Of a stretch of 17,453 nt of DNA, positions 6,387 to 12,578 are shown one piece after another; the first letter of the stretch is position 1; every line of letters begins with the position of its first letter. Below the pieces are notes generated by a model, which worked only from the letters and a program-made list of their open reading frames with translations, had not been told where the DNA came from and made no database searches. The DNA comes from Terriglobia bacterium. GTDB lineage: Bacteria; Acidobacteriota; Terriglobia; UBA7540. Location: NCBI GenBank assembly GCA_030036915.1, contig JASHSC010000628.1:1-17453 (forward strand). Reading direction: 5' to 3'. The position numbers and the translations under genes were made by a program.

Positions 6387-7961
6387 TCACAGTCCCTTTT
6401 CGGCCAACTCGAACGCGCGCAGAAGAGCGCGAGCCTTGTTCTGGCACTCATCGTATTCGCGCGCGGGGATGGAGTCCGCCACGATGCCGGCGCCGGCTTG
6501 CAGGTAGGCAATTTTGTTCTTGATGATTACGGTGCGGATGACGATGCAGGAGTTGAGCCTCCCCGAAAAATCGAGATAGAGCACGGAGCCGCCGTAAATG
6601 CCGCGGCGAGTGGGCTCGAGCTCATCGATGATCTCCATGGCGCGAACCTTGGGCGCTCCCGTCAGCGTCCCCGTGGGGAAACAGGCGGCAAGCGCGGCGT
6701 AGCTGTCCGCATCGGGACGCAGGTGGCCGGTGATTTGTGAAACCATGTGCATCACATGTGAATACCGCTCGACGAACATGACGTCGCGAGGCTTTACCGT
6801 GGAGAATTCCGAAACGCGGCCCAGGTCATTGCGGCCTAGATCCACGAGCATGATGTGCTCGGCCCGCTCTTTGGCGTCGGCACGGAGTTCCTCCTCCAGC
6901 CGCTTGTCCTCCTCTTCCGTCTTGCCGCGCGGACGCGTTCCCGCGATCGGCCGGTATTCCACATCTCGGCCCGCCACCTTCACCAGCATCTCGGGTGATG
7001 AACCCAGCACCGTCGATTCCCCCATGCGCAGGTAAAACATATAAGGTGAAGGATTGACGGCGCGCAGGGCGCGGTAAACGTCGAACGCCGGTACACGCAG
7101 GGGAACTTCCATGCGCTGCGAGAGCACCACTTGGAAGATATCACCCGCGCGAATGTATTCCATCGAGCGCTCCACCATCTCCTCGTAGCGCTCGCGAGTC
7201 ATGTTCGAGCGCACCCGCAGCGGCCCCGCCGGATGATGACCGCTCACAGTCTGAAGCGGGCGGCGCAGACGCTTTTCCAGCAAATCCAGATGGCGGCACG
7301 CGGCATCGTATTTGGCGCGCAGGCTCCCGTCACCTTCCTCCGTCAGCACGTTCGAAATCAGGCATAGCCGGTGCAGAATGTGGTCAAATGCCAGGACGTT
7401 TGAAAAATACATGAACACGGCATCGTCCAGATCCACATCATCAGGCACGCGCGGTGGAAGGCGCTCCAGCATGCGCACAAATTCGTAAGCAAGATATCCC
7501 ACTGCGCCGGCCGTGAAGGGCGGCAGACCTGGGATTTCCACCGAGTGGTAGCGCGCGCTCAGGCTGCGCAAAAATTCGAAGAGGTTGCCGGTTTCTTCCT
7601 GTAGCGGCGGTCTGCGACCGCCGGAATGTGGCGTCGATCTCCGATCAATGGTTCGGCGGTCGTAGACCGCCGCTACAGGTTCCCCGCGCCTCACTGTGAT
7701 GCGATCCCCGCGGCAGGAAACAATTTTAAAAGGATCAATGCCAAAGAACGTGTAACGGCCAATGCGCTCGCCACCCTCCACGCTCTCCAGCAGAAAGCTG
7801 TAAGGATGCCGGTTCGCCTCCTGCCCGTGCTGCGGTGAAAGGTTGAGGAATGCGGAAACCGGACTCAGCAGGTCGGCGACGATGGTACGATAAACTGGCA
7901 CCACGTTGCCACGGCCGGCGAGCTTCTTGAATTCCGTGAAGTTGGGAAGACAATCGGACAT
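6387..7961 (-). CDS. trpE: Anthranilate synthase component I
   Basis: Converts chorismate to anthranilate, the first step of tryptophan synthesis; the ammonia normally comes from TrpG. 524 residues. Seen: the tryptophan-binding motif LLES (57-60) with NPSPYMFYLR (303-312), and the catalytic chorismate-binding half with PIAGTRPRG (338-346), HIMLVDLGRND (369-379) and GAPKVRAMEII (435-445), plus the C-terminal GAGIVADS motif. LLES and NPSPYM argue for TrpE rather than PabB. Residues 95-122 are encoded by a palindromic repeat; removing them leaves about 496 residues, close to the usual TrpE length. No trpG or other trp gene is adjacent. The ATG has no Shine-Dalgarno sequence and is preceded by TAAAGGA-type repeats. 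Confidence 0.95.
   Translation of the reverse strand: MSDCLPNFTEFKKLAGRGNVVPVYRTIVADLLSPVSAFLNLSPQHGQEANRHPYSFLLESVEGGERIGRYTFFGIDPFKIVSCRGDRITVRRGEPVAAVYDRRTIDRRSTPHSGGRRPPLQEETGNLFEFLRSLSARYHSVEIPGLPPFTAGAVGYLAYEFVRMLERLPPRVPDDVDLDDAVFMYFSNVLAFDHILHRLCLISNVLTEEGDGSLRAKYDAACRHLDLLEKRLRRPLQTVSGHHPAGPLRVRSNMTRERYEEMVERSMEYIRAGDIFQVVLSQRMEVPLRVPAFDVYRALRAVNPSPYMFYLRMGESTVLGSSPEMLVKVAGRDVEYRPIAGTRPRGKTEEEDKRLEEELRADAKERAEHIMLVDLGRNDLGRVSEFSTVKPRDVMFVERYSHVMHMVSQITGHLRPDADSYAALAACFPTGTLTGAPKVRAMEIIDELEPTRRGIYGGSVLYLDFSGRLNSCIVIRTVIIKNKIAYLQAGAGIVADSIPAREYDECQNKARALLRAFELAEKGL
7598..7679. repeat. Palindromic element inserted in frame in trpE
   Basis: 82 bp made of inverted arms 7598-7623 and 7654-7679 that match at 25 of 26 positions. 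Each arm is itself a hairpin, CGGCGGTC-TGC-GACCGCCG and CGGCGGTC-GTA-GACCGCCG, with CCTGTAG / CTACAGG at the outer ends. Read along trpE it encodes PVAAVYDRR (95-103), a linker, and GGRRPPLQ (114-121). It lies between the end of a strand (ITVRRGE) and the following helix (NLFEFLRSL) of the N-terminal domain, where TrpE proteins vary. The architecture is the same as the two intergenic repeats in this window, with a different sequence. No clear target duplication is visible. Confidence 0.9.
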
Positions 7962-7966
7962 AGGAC

Positions 7967-7994
7967 TAAAGGATAAAGGATAAAGGTTAAAGAG
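7967..7994. repeat. Four tandem heptamers just upstream of trpE
   Basis: TAAAGGA, TAAAGGA, TAAAGGT, TAAAGAG in direct tandem, ending 5 bases before the trpE start codon. On the trpE strand they read as CTTTA-spaced pyrimidine-rich repeats and replace any Shine-Dalgarno sequence. They may be a slippage-prone tract or a binding site in the trpE leader; function unknown. Confidence 0.7.
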
Positions 7995-8021
7995 TAAAAC
8001 AGCGGTGAATAATCGATGAGA

Positions 8022-8160
8022 TTAGTTCTGGCGGAAGGGGTTTACCACCATATTTCCCTCCACCTGCCGGGCATCCTGGAAATCTTTCGGAGAAGAGGAT
8101 GTTACAGCCCGCCTCGCGGGCCATCCGAAGGGTCAGTGCGAGTCTGCGATCCAGATGGTT
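8022..8160 (-). pseudogene. C-terminal remnant of a PIN-domain (VapC-like) toxin, frameshifted
   Basis: On the minus strand one frame reads LALTLRMAREAGCNILFSE and, after skipping a single extra base (the T at about 8085-8087), continues as DFQDARQVEGNMVVNPFRQN before a TAA at 8022. The combined reading matches the usual end of PIN-domain ribonucleases of VapC type: helix, AGC..L.SED, then a final strand ending in NPF. The front half of the domain with its catalytic acidic residues is not recognisable to the right, and no antitoxin gene is nearby, so this looks like a decaying fragment. The family call comes from pattern memory, not a search. Confidence 0.5.
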
Positions 8161-8945
8161 GTTTGTCTTGCGACGATCATGGCAAACATTGAAATTTATC
8201 TCTGCGCCGGCCGAGCCAGCCGCTGGGTTTGTTGAATTGGACGATCACCTTCAACGGATCGGGCACACGGATTCTCTTTGACTGGAGATAAGCGGCCGGG
8301 CCGAAATGGCATCTTCGCACGGTCTGCTTCTTGAACTCGACCCATGTGTCCACGCCCACCGAATGCTGATATACCTAAAACAATAATTGACTCTATGATA
8401 AACTTCTGTTAGGATCGCCCTTTCGCTATAGTTGCCAGCCGGTCAGTTCTGAAACCAGATGGCTAGTGGAGTCGAAGACCGCGGACTGTTTGGACTGTTA
8501 CCCACCATACGCCCGCAGGCTTCATTATCTCGGTCGAATCAGACTGCCGCCGGCTGGGACTCAAAACTCGATTCACAGGCTCGCGCCTGATGCAAATTCG
8601 CCGCCGTTTTGTCGTAACCAGTTCTAAACTCAAGTCTTATCAGCCTAAATCGCGAGTTAGATCACGGTAAAGAAATCTAATCTCTTACGAACAAACCGAG
8701 AATGTGTATGAAAACAAAGGGAGCGCGGCAAAATGCCTCACAAAAATGCAGGTTCTTGGCCGACATTATGTCGACTTTGGTTGAGGAATTGGATGTTTTG
8801 GTAACAATTTGATGCCAGATTTCGTTCGAATCCGAGGACGGTATGAATTTCTCTATTGTCGGTATATCCCCAGAAGTTATTGAAAATAAATAGTGAGAGA
8901 ATTTGACTCTTTGGGGGAAATACAGCTTCGTGGGATACTTGCCCC
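8161..8945. other. AT-rich intergenic stretch without an intact gene
   Basis: No convincing coding region on either strand. Bases 8641-8940 are about 41% GC by hand count, against roughly 60-67% in nearby genes. A minus-strand open frame covering 8677-9006 would need a TTG start and has no ribosome binding site or recognisable product. The part next to the PIN remnant (8161-8360) may be further debris of the same locus. One sigma70-like promoter (8387-8415) is listed separately. Confidence 0.6.
8387..8415 (+). promoter_or_regulatory. Possible sigma70-type promoter with no gene attached
   Basis: TTGACT (8387-8392), 17-base spacer, TAGGAT (8410-8415) on the plus strand. Spacing is ideal and the hexamers are close to consensus. 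The next plus-strand gene starts about 530 bases later, so the product could be a long leader or an untranslated RNA, or the match may be chance in an AT-rich region. Confidence 0.35.
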
Positions 8946-9221
8946 ATGCTGACGCTCGAAGATTGCCGCCGCTTTTATGCGGACGAAGTCTGCTTTTCCG
9001 CGGCAATCGTTTCGCCCGTGGCCATCTTCACCTGCACGAGCGTGCGCGATGCGCAAGTGGAGGGGCAAATTCCCAAAACTTTCGCCAGCCGCGCATTCTT
9101 CAAACTGAAATCCGTTCGCCTTGACCCGCACGACCCGGTGGAAACCTGCATTCTGCATGGGTCAAACGTGTGCGTGAGCAGTGGCGCGCTCGCTGCGAGT
9201 TCTGAGGCAGCGGCGGGCTAA
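8946..9221 (+). CDS. Hypothetical small protein
   Basis: 91 codons, not recognised with confidence. The start (MLTLEDCRRFYADEV) looks like a genuine conserved protein beginning, and third positions are mostly G or C as in neighbouring genes, so it is probably or was recently coding. From memory the N-terminus resembles the first residues of some isoaspartate-methyltransferase-like proteins, but no methyltransferase core follows, so it could be a truncated or shifted relic. No good Shine-Dalgarno sequence precedes the ATG. It ends 34 bp before the Nudix gene on the same strand. Confidence 0.4.
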   Translation: MLTLEDCRRFYADEVCFSAAIVSPVAIFTCTSVRDAQVEGQIPKTFASRAFFKLKSVRLDPHDPVETCILHGSNVCVSSGALAASSEAAAG

Positions 9222-9255
9222 AGGAATCCAGCGGCCAAGGCCATCGATACGATTT

Positions 9256-9687
9256 ATGAGACGGAAATATCCCAAGCATCCGCTGGTGGGTGTGGGCGGC
9301 GTGGTGATCGAACGCGGCCGAGTGTTGCTGATTCGCCGGGGCAGCGAGCCGCTGAAAGGCCAATGGTCCATTCCCGGGGGACTGCTGGAACTGGGCGAGG
9401 AATTAACTGCGGGAGTGAAGCGCGAACTAAAGGAAGAAACCGGCTTGGACGTTGAACCCCTGGATTGCATTCTGGTATTCGACCGGATCACGCGCAATGG
9501 CAATCGTGTGAAATACCACTACGTTATTGTGGATTACCTCTGCCGCCGAATTCGCGGACGCCTGCACCCCGCTTCCGACGTCATTGACGCGCGCTGGGTG
9601 CGCCCCGAGGATCTACCGCAATACCATCTGACGGAAATGGCTTCATCGCTGATCCTGCGCGCGTTTGAATGGGTGCGAACACGCTGA
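9256..9687 (+). CDS. Nudix hydrolase
   Basis: 143 residues from the chosen start. Hydrolyses a nucleoside diphosphate linked to another group; substrate unknown, with ADP-ribose or oxidised nucleotides as usual candidates. The Nudix box is complete at residues 42-64: G-x5-E (GLLELGE) then x7 then RELKEETGL, supplying the metal-binding glutamates. The N-terminus MRRKYPKHPLVGVGGVVI is typical for small MutT/ADP-ribose-type members. A GTG at 9181 would add 25 basic residues inside the previous gene's span and does not fit the family, so ATG 9256 is preferred, though its ribosome binding site is weak. The LOG-family gene follows 43 bp downstream, so the two may be co-transcribed as nucleotide-processing enzymes. 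Confidence 0.9.
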   Translation: MRRKYPKHPLVGVGGVVIERGRVLLIRRGSEPLKGQWSIPGGLLELGEELTAGVKRELKEETGLDVEPLDCILVFDRITRNGNRVKYHYVIVDYLCRRIRGRLHPASDVIDARWVRPEDLPQYHLTEMASSLILRAFEWVRTR

Positions 9688-9730
9688 CGAGGGTGATTAT
9701 GGATATTCTGTTCCCAGGGAGAAGAATCGA

Positions 9731-10315
9731 ATGGCGAACCTGAGGGTTTGCGTTTACTGCGCATCGAGCAAGCAGTGCGACCCAAAGTACTTGGAATCGG
9801 CGGAGCGCCTGGGCCGGCACCTGGCCGAGCATGGCGCTACGTTGGTCTATGGCGGAGGCGGTTCGGGAGCGATGGCCAGGCTGGCGGACGGCGCTCTGGG
9901 AGCGGGTGGGGCGGCGATTGGCGTCATTCCCCGTTTCATGGTGGAACTCGAATGGGCGCACGCCCAACTGACCGAGTTATGCATCGTGGAAGACATGCGC
10001 GAGCGAAAACGCCGCATGTTGGAAGGGGCGGACGCGGTTGTGGCGCTGGCGGGCGGCTGCGGCACGCTCGAGGAATTGTTCGAAACCATCACCCTGAAGC
10101 GGCTTGGCCAGTATCTTGGCCCCATCGTGATGGTCAACACGCTCGGCTTTTACGACCGCGTCGCCGCCCTGCTCGAGTATTGCATTGCGGAGCGCTTCAT
10201 GAACACGCGGCATCGCGAGATCTGGAGAACTGTGAACGAACCCGAGGAGGTAATGGAAGCGATCCAATCCGCGCCACGCTGGGGGGCGGAGAATCGCAGC
10301 TTTGCCGTACAGTGA
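9731..10315 (+). CDS. LOG-family nucleotide 5'-monophosphate phosphoribohydrolase (TIGR00730 type)
   Basis: 194 residues, Rossmann-like. Family members release the base from cytokinin or purine nucleotide monophosphates. Seen: N-terminal RVCVYCASS, phosphate-binding YGGGGSGAMARLADGAL (40-56), MRERKRRM (89-96) and AGGCGTLEE (107-115). The last corresponds to the signature PGGxGTxxE, but Pro is replaced by Ala107 (codon GCG at 10049-10051, one base from CCG). The catalytic-site arginine and glutamates are kept. An open frame extends further upstream, but ATG 9731 has AGGGAG about 9 bases before it and gives the family's normal start. The cytosolic function in this organism is unknown; many bacterial members are housekeeping enzymes. 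Confidence 0.92.
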   Translation: MANLRVCVYCASSKQCDPKYLESAERLGRHLAEHGATLVYGGGGSGAMARLADGALGAGGAAIGVIPRFMVELEWAHAQLTELCIVEDMRERKRRMLEGADAVVALAGGCGTLEELFETITLKRLGQYLGPIVMVNTLGFYDRVAALLEYCIAERFMNTRHREIWRTVNEPEEVMEAIQSAPRWGAENRSFAVQ

Positions 10316-10341
10316 AGGGGCTGCCGAGCGGCGTTCGCTCC

Positions 10342-10387
10342 AAAAATCAAAAGCCCCTGGTTGTACGCTGACCGCACAACCAGGGGC
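10342..10387 (-). terminator. Rho-independent terminator of the small gene
   Basis: A perfect 12-bp stem, GCCCCTGGTTGT (10353-10364) with ACAACCAGGGGC (10376-10387), and an 11-base loop. On the minus strand it is followed at once by TTTTGATTTTTG. There is no T-run on the plus side, so it serves the minus-strand unit; it may still help separate the convergent LOG-family gene. Confidence 0.9.
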
Positions 10388-10414
10388 CCGGGATACTGAT
10401 GGGTTTGGCTTTTC

Positions 10415-10510
10415 CTAAATTTCAATTCGTTCACAGGAAACGGCGCCCAGCAGCGCCTTGCCACAACGCTCCCTCAATTGCCAGAGAGAGCTACCCACAA
10501 ACGCGCGCAT
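10415..10510 (-). CDS. Second small ORF, in frame after the amber codon
   Basis: 31 codons starting at ATG 10510 and ending in TAG, with a Trp (residue 10), two Cys (16, 26) and a basic centre (WQLRERCGKALLG). It shares the reading frame of the 15-codon ORF; three codons (GCG CAA AGC) separate the TAG from this ATG. It has no good ribosome binding site of its own, so expression would need read-through or re-initiation. It may be the second half of one 50-residue protein interrupted by a TAG (for example from CAG). It could equally be untranslated RNA. Not recognised. Confidence 0.4.
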   Translation of the reverse strand: MRAFVGSSLWQLRERCGKALLGAVSCERIEI

Positions 10511-10519
10511 GCTTTGCGC

Positions 10520-10567
10520 CTAAGCCTCAGCACCCTCGCTAAGATTACTTGCACTTTCGATCGACAT
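10520..10567 (-). CDS. Tiny 15-residue ORF with an extended ribosome binding site
   Basis: Encodes MSIESASNLSEGAEA and ends in TAG. Too short for standard gene finders, but supported by its setting: a near-consensus promoter about 30 bases upstream, a Shine-Dalgarno sequence matching the entire 16S rRNA tail right before the ATG, and a strong terminator about 130 bases after its stop. Ser/Glu/Ala-rich with no Cys. It could be a leader peptide, a peptide precursor, or the front part of a 50-residue protein broken by the TAG. Function unknown. Confidence 0.5.
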   Translation of the reverse strand: MSIESASNLSEGAEA

Positions 10568-10584
10568 GGATCACCTCCTTTCTA
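10568..10584 (-). promoter_or_regulatory. Extended Shine-Dalgarno sequence complementary to the 16S rRNA 3' tail
   Basis: On the minus strand this reads TAGAAAGGAGGTGATCC directly before the ATG. The 13-base part AAGGAGGTGATCC is the complement of the universal 16S 3' end, and the flanking bases extend it in the way seen in many bacterial 16S tails. The pairing is far longer than normal and fixes the ATG at 10567. Confidence 0.85.
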
Positions 10585-10595
10585 GCGATGAGCCG

Positions 10596-10624
10596 ATATT
10601 ATGTTGCGGCCCGCTTCGAGTCAA
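10596..10624 (-). promoter_or_regulatory. Sigma70-type promoter of the small gene
   Basis: Minus strand: TTGACT (10624-10619), 17-base spacer, TAATAT (10601-10596). Each hexamer is five of six to consensus with ideal spacing. The expected start near 10589 gives a leader of only about 20-25 bases, nearly all of it ribosome binding site. It lies in the gap after pcm, so the small gene is an independent unit. Confidence 0.8.
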
Positions 10625-10677
10625 GAAAAAGTTCGTGGTGGTGTCTGGCCGAAAACCCATGTGCGGCGAGGTGAAGG

Positions 10678-11352
10678 TCAATTTTCCGCCGTGCAATGCA
10701 AGCCCGGCCAACCACCCTTACCGAGCAGTGGCACAAACTGGCAGGCGTCAAGATGCTGCGTGACGAACTGGTCTTTTTGCCGGGAGAGCAGGAGCAATTC
10801 CTGATGATGCAGGTTGCCCACCGGAGCCACCAGACGGCCGCCCTCGGCGAGCTGGTGGAGCAGGACCGGCGGCACGCGGGGCGCTGCCGCGCTGACCATC
10901 ACCACGTTGTAGGGTGCATGCTCGGCCAGGCCTTCGCTGCCATCGCCGGTAATTACCTCGACGTTGGCATAGCCGAGGCGCGCGAGGCGAAGGCGGGCGC
11001 TCTCCGCCAGCCGCGCATTGATTTCCATCATCCATACGGTCGCGCCCAGGTGCGCGAGGATCGCCGCCTGGTAGCCGCTGCCCCCTCCGATTTCGAGCGC
11101 CTTGTCCCCGGTGAAGACGCCGGCAGCCTGCGTCATCGCCGCGACGATGTAGGGTTGGGAAATTGTTTCCCTTAAGCCGATGGGCAGAGGGCGGTCCGCA
11201 TAGGCAGCGCCGATCATAGCGGTGGGAACAAACTCGTGGCGTGGAACCTGACGCATGGCCTCGAGCACTCGCTCGTCACGGATGCCCCGCCGCCGGAGCT
11301 GCGTTTCCACCATGTCTCGGGCTTGAATTTCGAACGATTCAACGACTGCCAT
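10678..11352 (-). CDS. pcm: Protein-L-isoaspartate O-methyltransferase
   Basis: Cytosolic repair enzyme that methylates isoaspartyl residues with S-adenosylmethionine. 224 residues, normal length. Seen: the N-terminal helix region QVPRHEFVP, the substrate-loop motif ISQPYIVAAMTQ, the SAM-binding glycine motif ALEIGGGSGYQAAIL (usual VLEIGTGSGYQ), acidic strand ends, and the C-terminal FVPLLGKGGW typical of the family. The start at 11352 gives the family N-terminus (MVETQLRRRGIRDERVL follows as usual), though the ribosome binding site is weak. It is last in a minus-strand run greA, CDP-alcohol transferase, pcm; spacing to the transferase is 52 bp, so co-transcription is possible. Confidence 0.95.
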   Translation of the reverse strand: MAVVESFEIQARDMVETQLRRRGIRDERVLEAMRQVPRHEFVPTAMIGAAYADRPLPIGLRETISQPYIVAAMTQAAGVFTGDKALEIGGGSGYQAAILAHLGATVWMMEINARLAESARLRLARLGYANVEVITGDGSEGLAEHAPYNVVMVSAAAPRVPPVLLHQLAEGGRLVAPVGNLHHQELLLLSRQKDQFVTQHLDACQFVPLLGKGGWPGLHCTAEN

Positions 11353-11404
11353 GCTTTTGGCTTTCTACCTCTGGGCGTGGTGACAGGATTTTCGGATCGC
11401 CACG

Positions 11405-12007
11405 TTAGCCGACGCCCTGCTGACCGGCCAGCTTTTGTGCTTCCTGGCGCGTATAAAGAATGCGATGGATCACCGTGATGTTGGAAAGCACGGCGATCAG
11501 CCAGAGAACAGGCGCCATGCGGTCAAATAGCGCCCCGATAATGATGAGCACCACACGCTCCGGCCTTTCCATGAATCCCACCTTGCACGTGGGAATCAGA
11601 TTCTCGGCACGGGCGCGTGTGTAGCTGATCATCACGGAACCGATCATGGCGACCGCCACCAGGCTGACGTAGGTGTAACGGTTGATGCGCCCGTAATAGA
11701 CCAGCAGGCCGATCAGCAGGCAGAGATCGGAGTAGCGGTCCATCACCGAGTCGTAAAATCCGCCAAACGGAGTGACACGATGGGCGAGGCGCGCCACGCG
11801 GCCGTCCGTCATATCGAAAACACCCGCCAGGATGATCGTGGCTCCAGCCCAGGCGAAAAATCCGTAAGCAAACAGATACGCCGCCAGGCAGTTGATGATG
11901 AACCCGATGAAAGTAAGAAAATTGGGATTGATGCCGCTCGAAACGAAGCCCCGAACGATGGCGTCAAGAACGTGTTGGAGAGTGTCGCCGATTTTTCGGG
12001 TTACCAT
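11405..12007 (-). CDS. CDP-alcohol phosphatidyltransferase family protein, PIP-synthase-like
   Basis: Integral membrane enzyme of phospholipid synthesis, 200 residues, moving a phosphatidyl group from CDP-diacylglycerol to an alcohol. The full catalytic motif is present: D65-x2-D68-G69-x2-A72-R73-x8-G82-x3-D86-x3-D90, whose aspartates bind the metal ions. About six hydrophobic segments surround it. The sequence GFMERPERVV after the fourth segment is reminiscent of phosphatidylinositol-phosphate/archaetidylinositol-phosphate synthases, so inositol phosphate is a plausible acceptor, but glycerol phosphate cannot be excluded. It sits 67 bp downstream of greA and before pcm on the same strand. 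Confidence 0.88.
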   Translation of the reverse strand: MVTRKIGDTLQHVLDAIVRGFVSSGINPNFLTFIGFIINCLAAYLFAYGFFAWAGATIILAGVFDMTDGRVARLAHRVTPFGGFYDSVMDRYSDLCLLIGLLVYYGRINRYTYVSLVAVAMIGSVMISYTRARAENLIPTCKVGFMERPERVVLIIIGALFDRMAPVLWLIAVLSNITVIHRILYTRQEAQKLAGQQGVG

Positions 12008-12074
12008 GTTCGCGTCCCGGATGCCGATGCCGTGTGCCGTGCGGTTCGAGATCTTTTCGCGGCGGCTGCGGGCC

Positions 12075-12545
12075 TCAGGCCTGCTCGTGAATGGTCACCA
12101 CGGCTCGAATTTCGAACTCGCGCGAGCCCTGGGGCGTGGCCACGTTCACGGTATCCCCCGTTTTCTTGCCCATCAGGGCGCGGCCGATTGGCGAGGTGGT
12201 GGAAATGCGCCCCTGGCTGACGTCCGCCTCCTCGCTGGTCACCAGCCGGTACTCAATTTCCGAGTCCCGGTCGACATCATAGAGGGTAACTTTGGAACCG
12301 AAGGCGATGCGGTCCTTCGGAATGTTGTTCATGTTAATGAGCGAGAGGTCCGCCAGACGCGTCTTGAGCTGGATCAACCGCGCGCTCACGAAATCCTGGC
12401 GCTGTTTCGCCATGATGTATTCGGCGTTCTCGCTCAAATCACCCAGCGCCCGCGCGCGCTTCAGCTCCTTGGGCAGCTCGTGATTCAGTTCGTGTTCCAA
12501 AGCCTGAATTTCTTCCTCGAGTTTTTGAACGATGGGTGAGGGCAT
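12075..12545 (-). CDS. greA: Transcription elongation factor GreA
   Basis: Rescues backtracked RNA polymerase by stimulating transcript cleavage. 156 residues from the chosen start, matching the usual 155-160. An N-terminal coiled coil (about 1-75) carries the acidic tip GDLSENAEY (35-43, with D36 and E39), which enters the polymerase channel; the C-terminal FKBP-like domain contains SPIGRALMGKKTGD (118-131). The open frame extends 29 codons further upstream, but those residues do not fit the family and would overlap the promoter at 12579-12608. ATG 12545 has AGGA about 10 bases before it and is preferred. Confidence 0.95.
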   Translation of the reverse strand: MPSPIVQKLEEEIQALEHELNHELPKELKRARALGDLSENAEYIMAKQRQDFVSARLIQLKTRLADLSLINMNNIPKDRIAFGSKVTLYDVDRDSEIEYRLVTSEEADVSQGRISTTSPIGRALMGKKTGDTVNVATPQGSREFEIRAVVTIHEQA

Positions 12546-12578
12546 TGTGCAAGTCCTGATAATTTGAGGTTCGCTGAC

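Noticed and set aside
6277..7679. CRISPR array from repeated palindromes
   Set aside because: The repeats are of different sequence, not regularly spaced, and no cas gene is present.
8820..8840. TTCGAATCC resembling a tRNA T-loop
   Set aside because: The flanking bases do not form a T-stem and no acceptor, D or anticodon arms are found.
8677..9006. Minus-strand open frame of 109 codons in the AT-rich stretch
   Set aside because: Needs a TTG start, has no ribosome binding site, overlaps the plus-strand ORF at 8946 and resembles nothing known.
9181..9255. GTG start for the Nudix gene
   Set aside because: It would overlap the preceding gene and add a basic tail not seen in the family.
10568..10584. 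Plus-strand copy of the 16S rRNA 3' end (GGATCACCTCCTTTCTA)
   Set aside because: Only 17 bases match and no rRNA sequence precedes it; on the other strand it is a ribosome binding site placed directly before an ATG.
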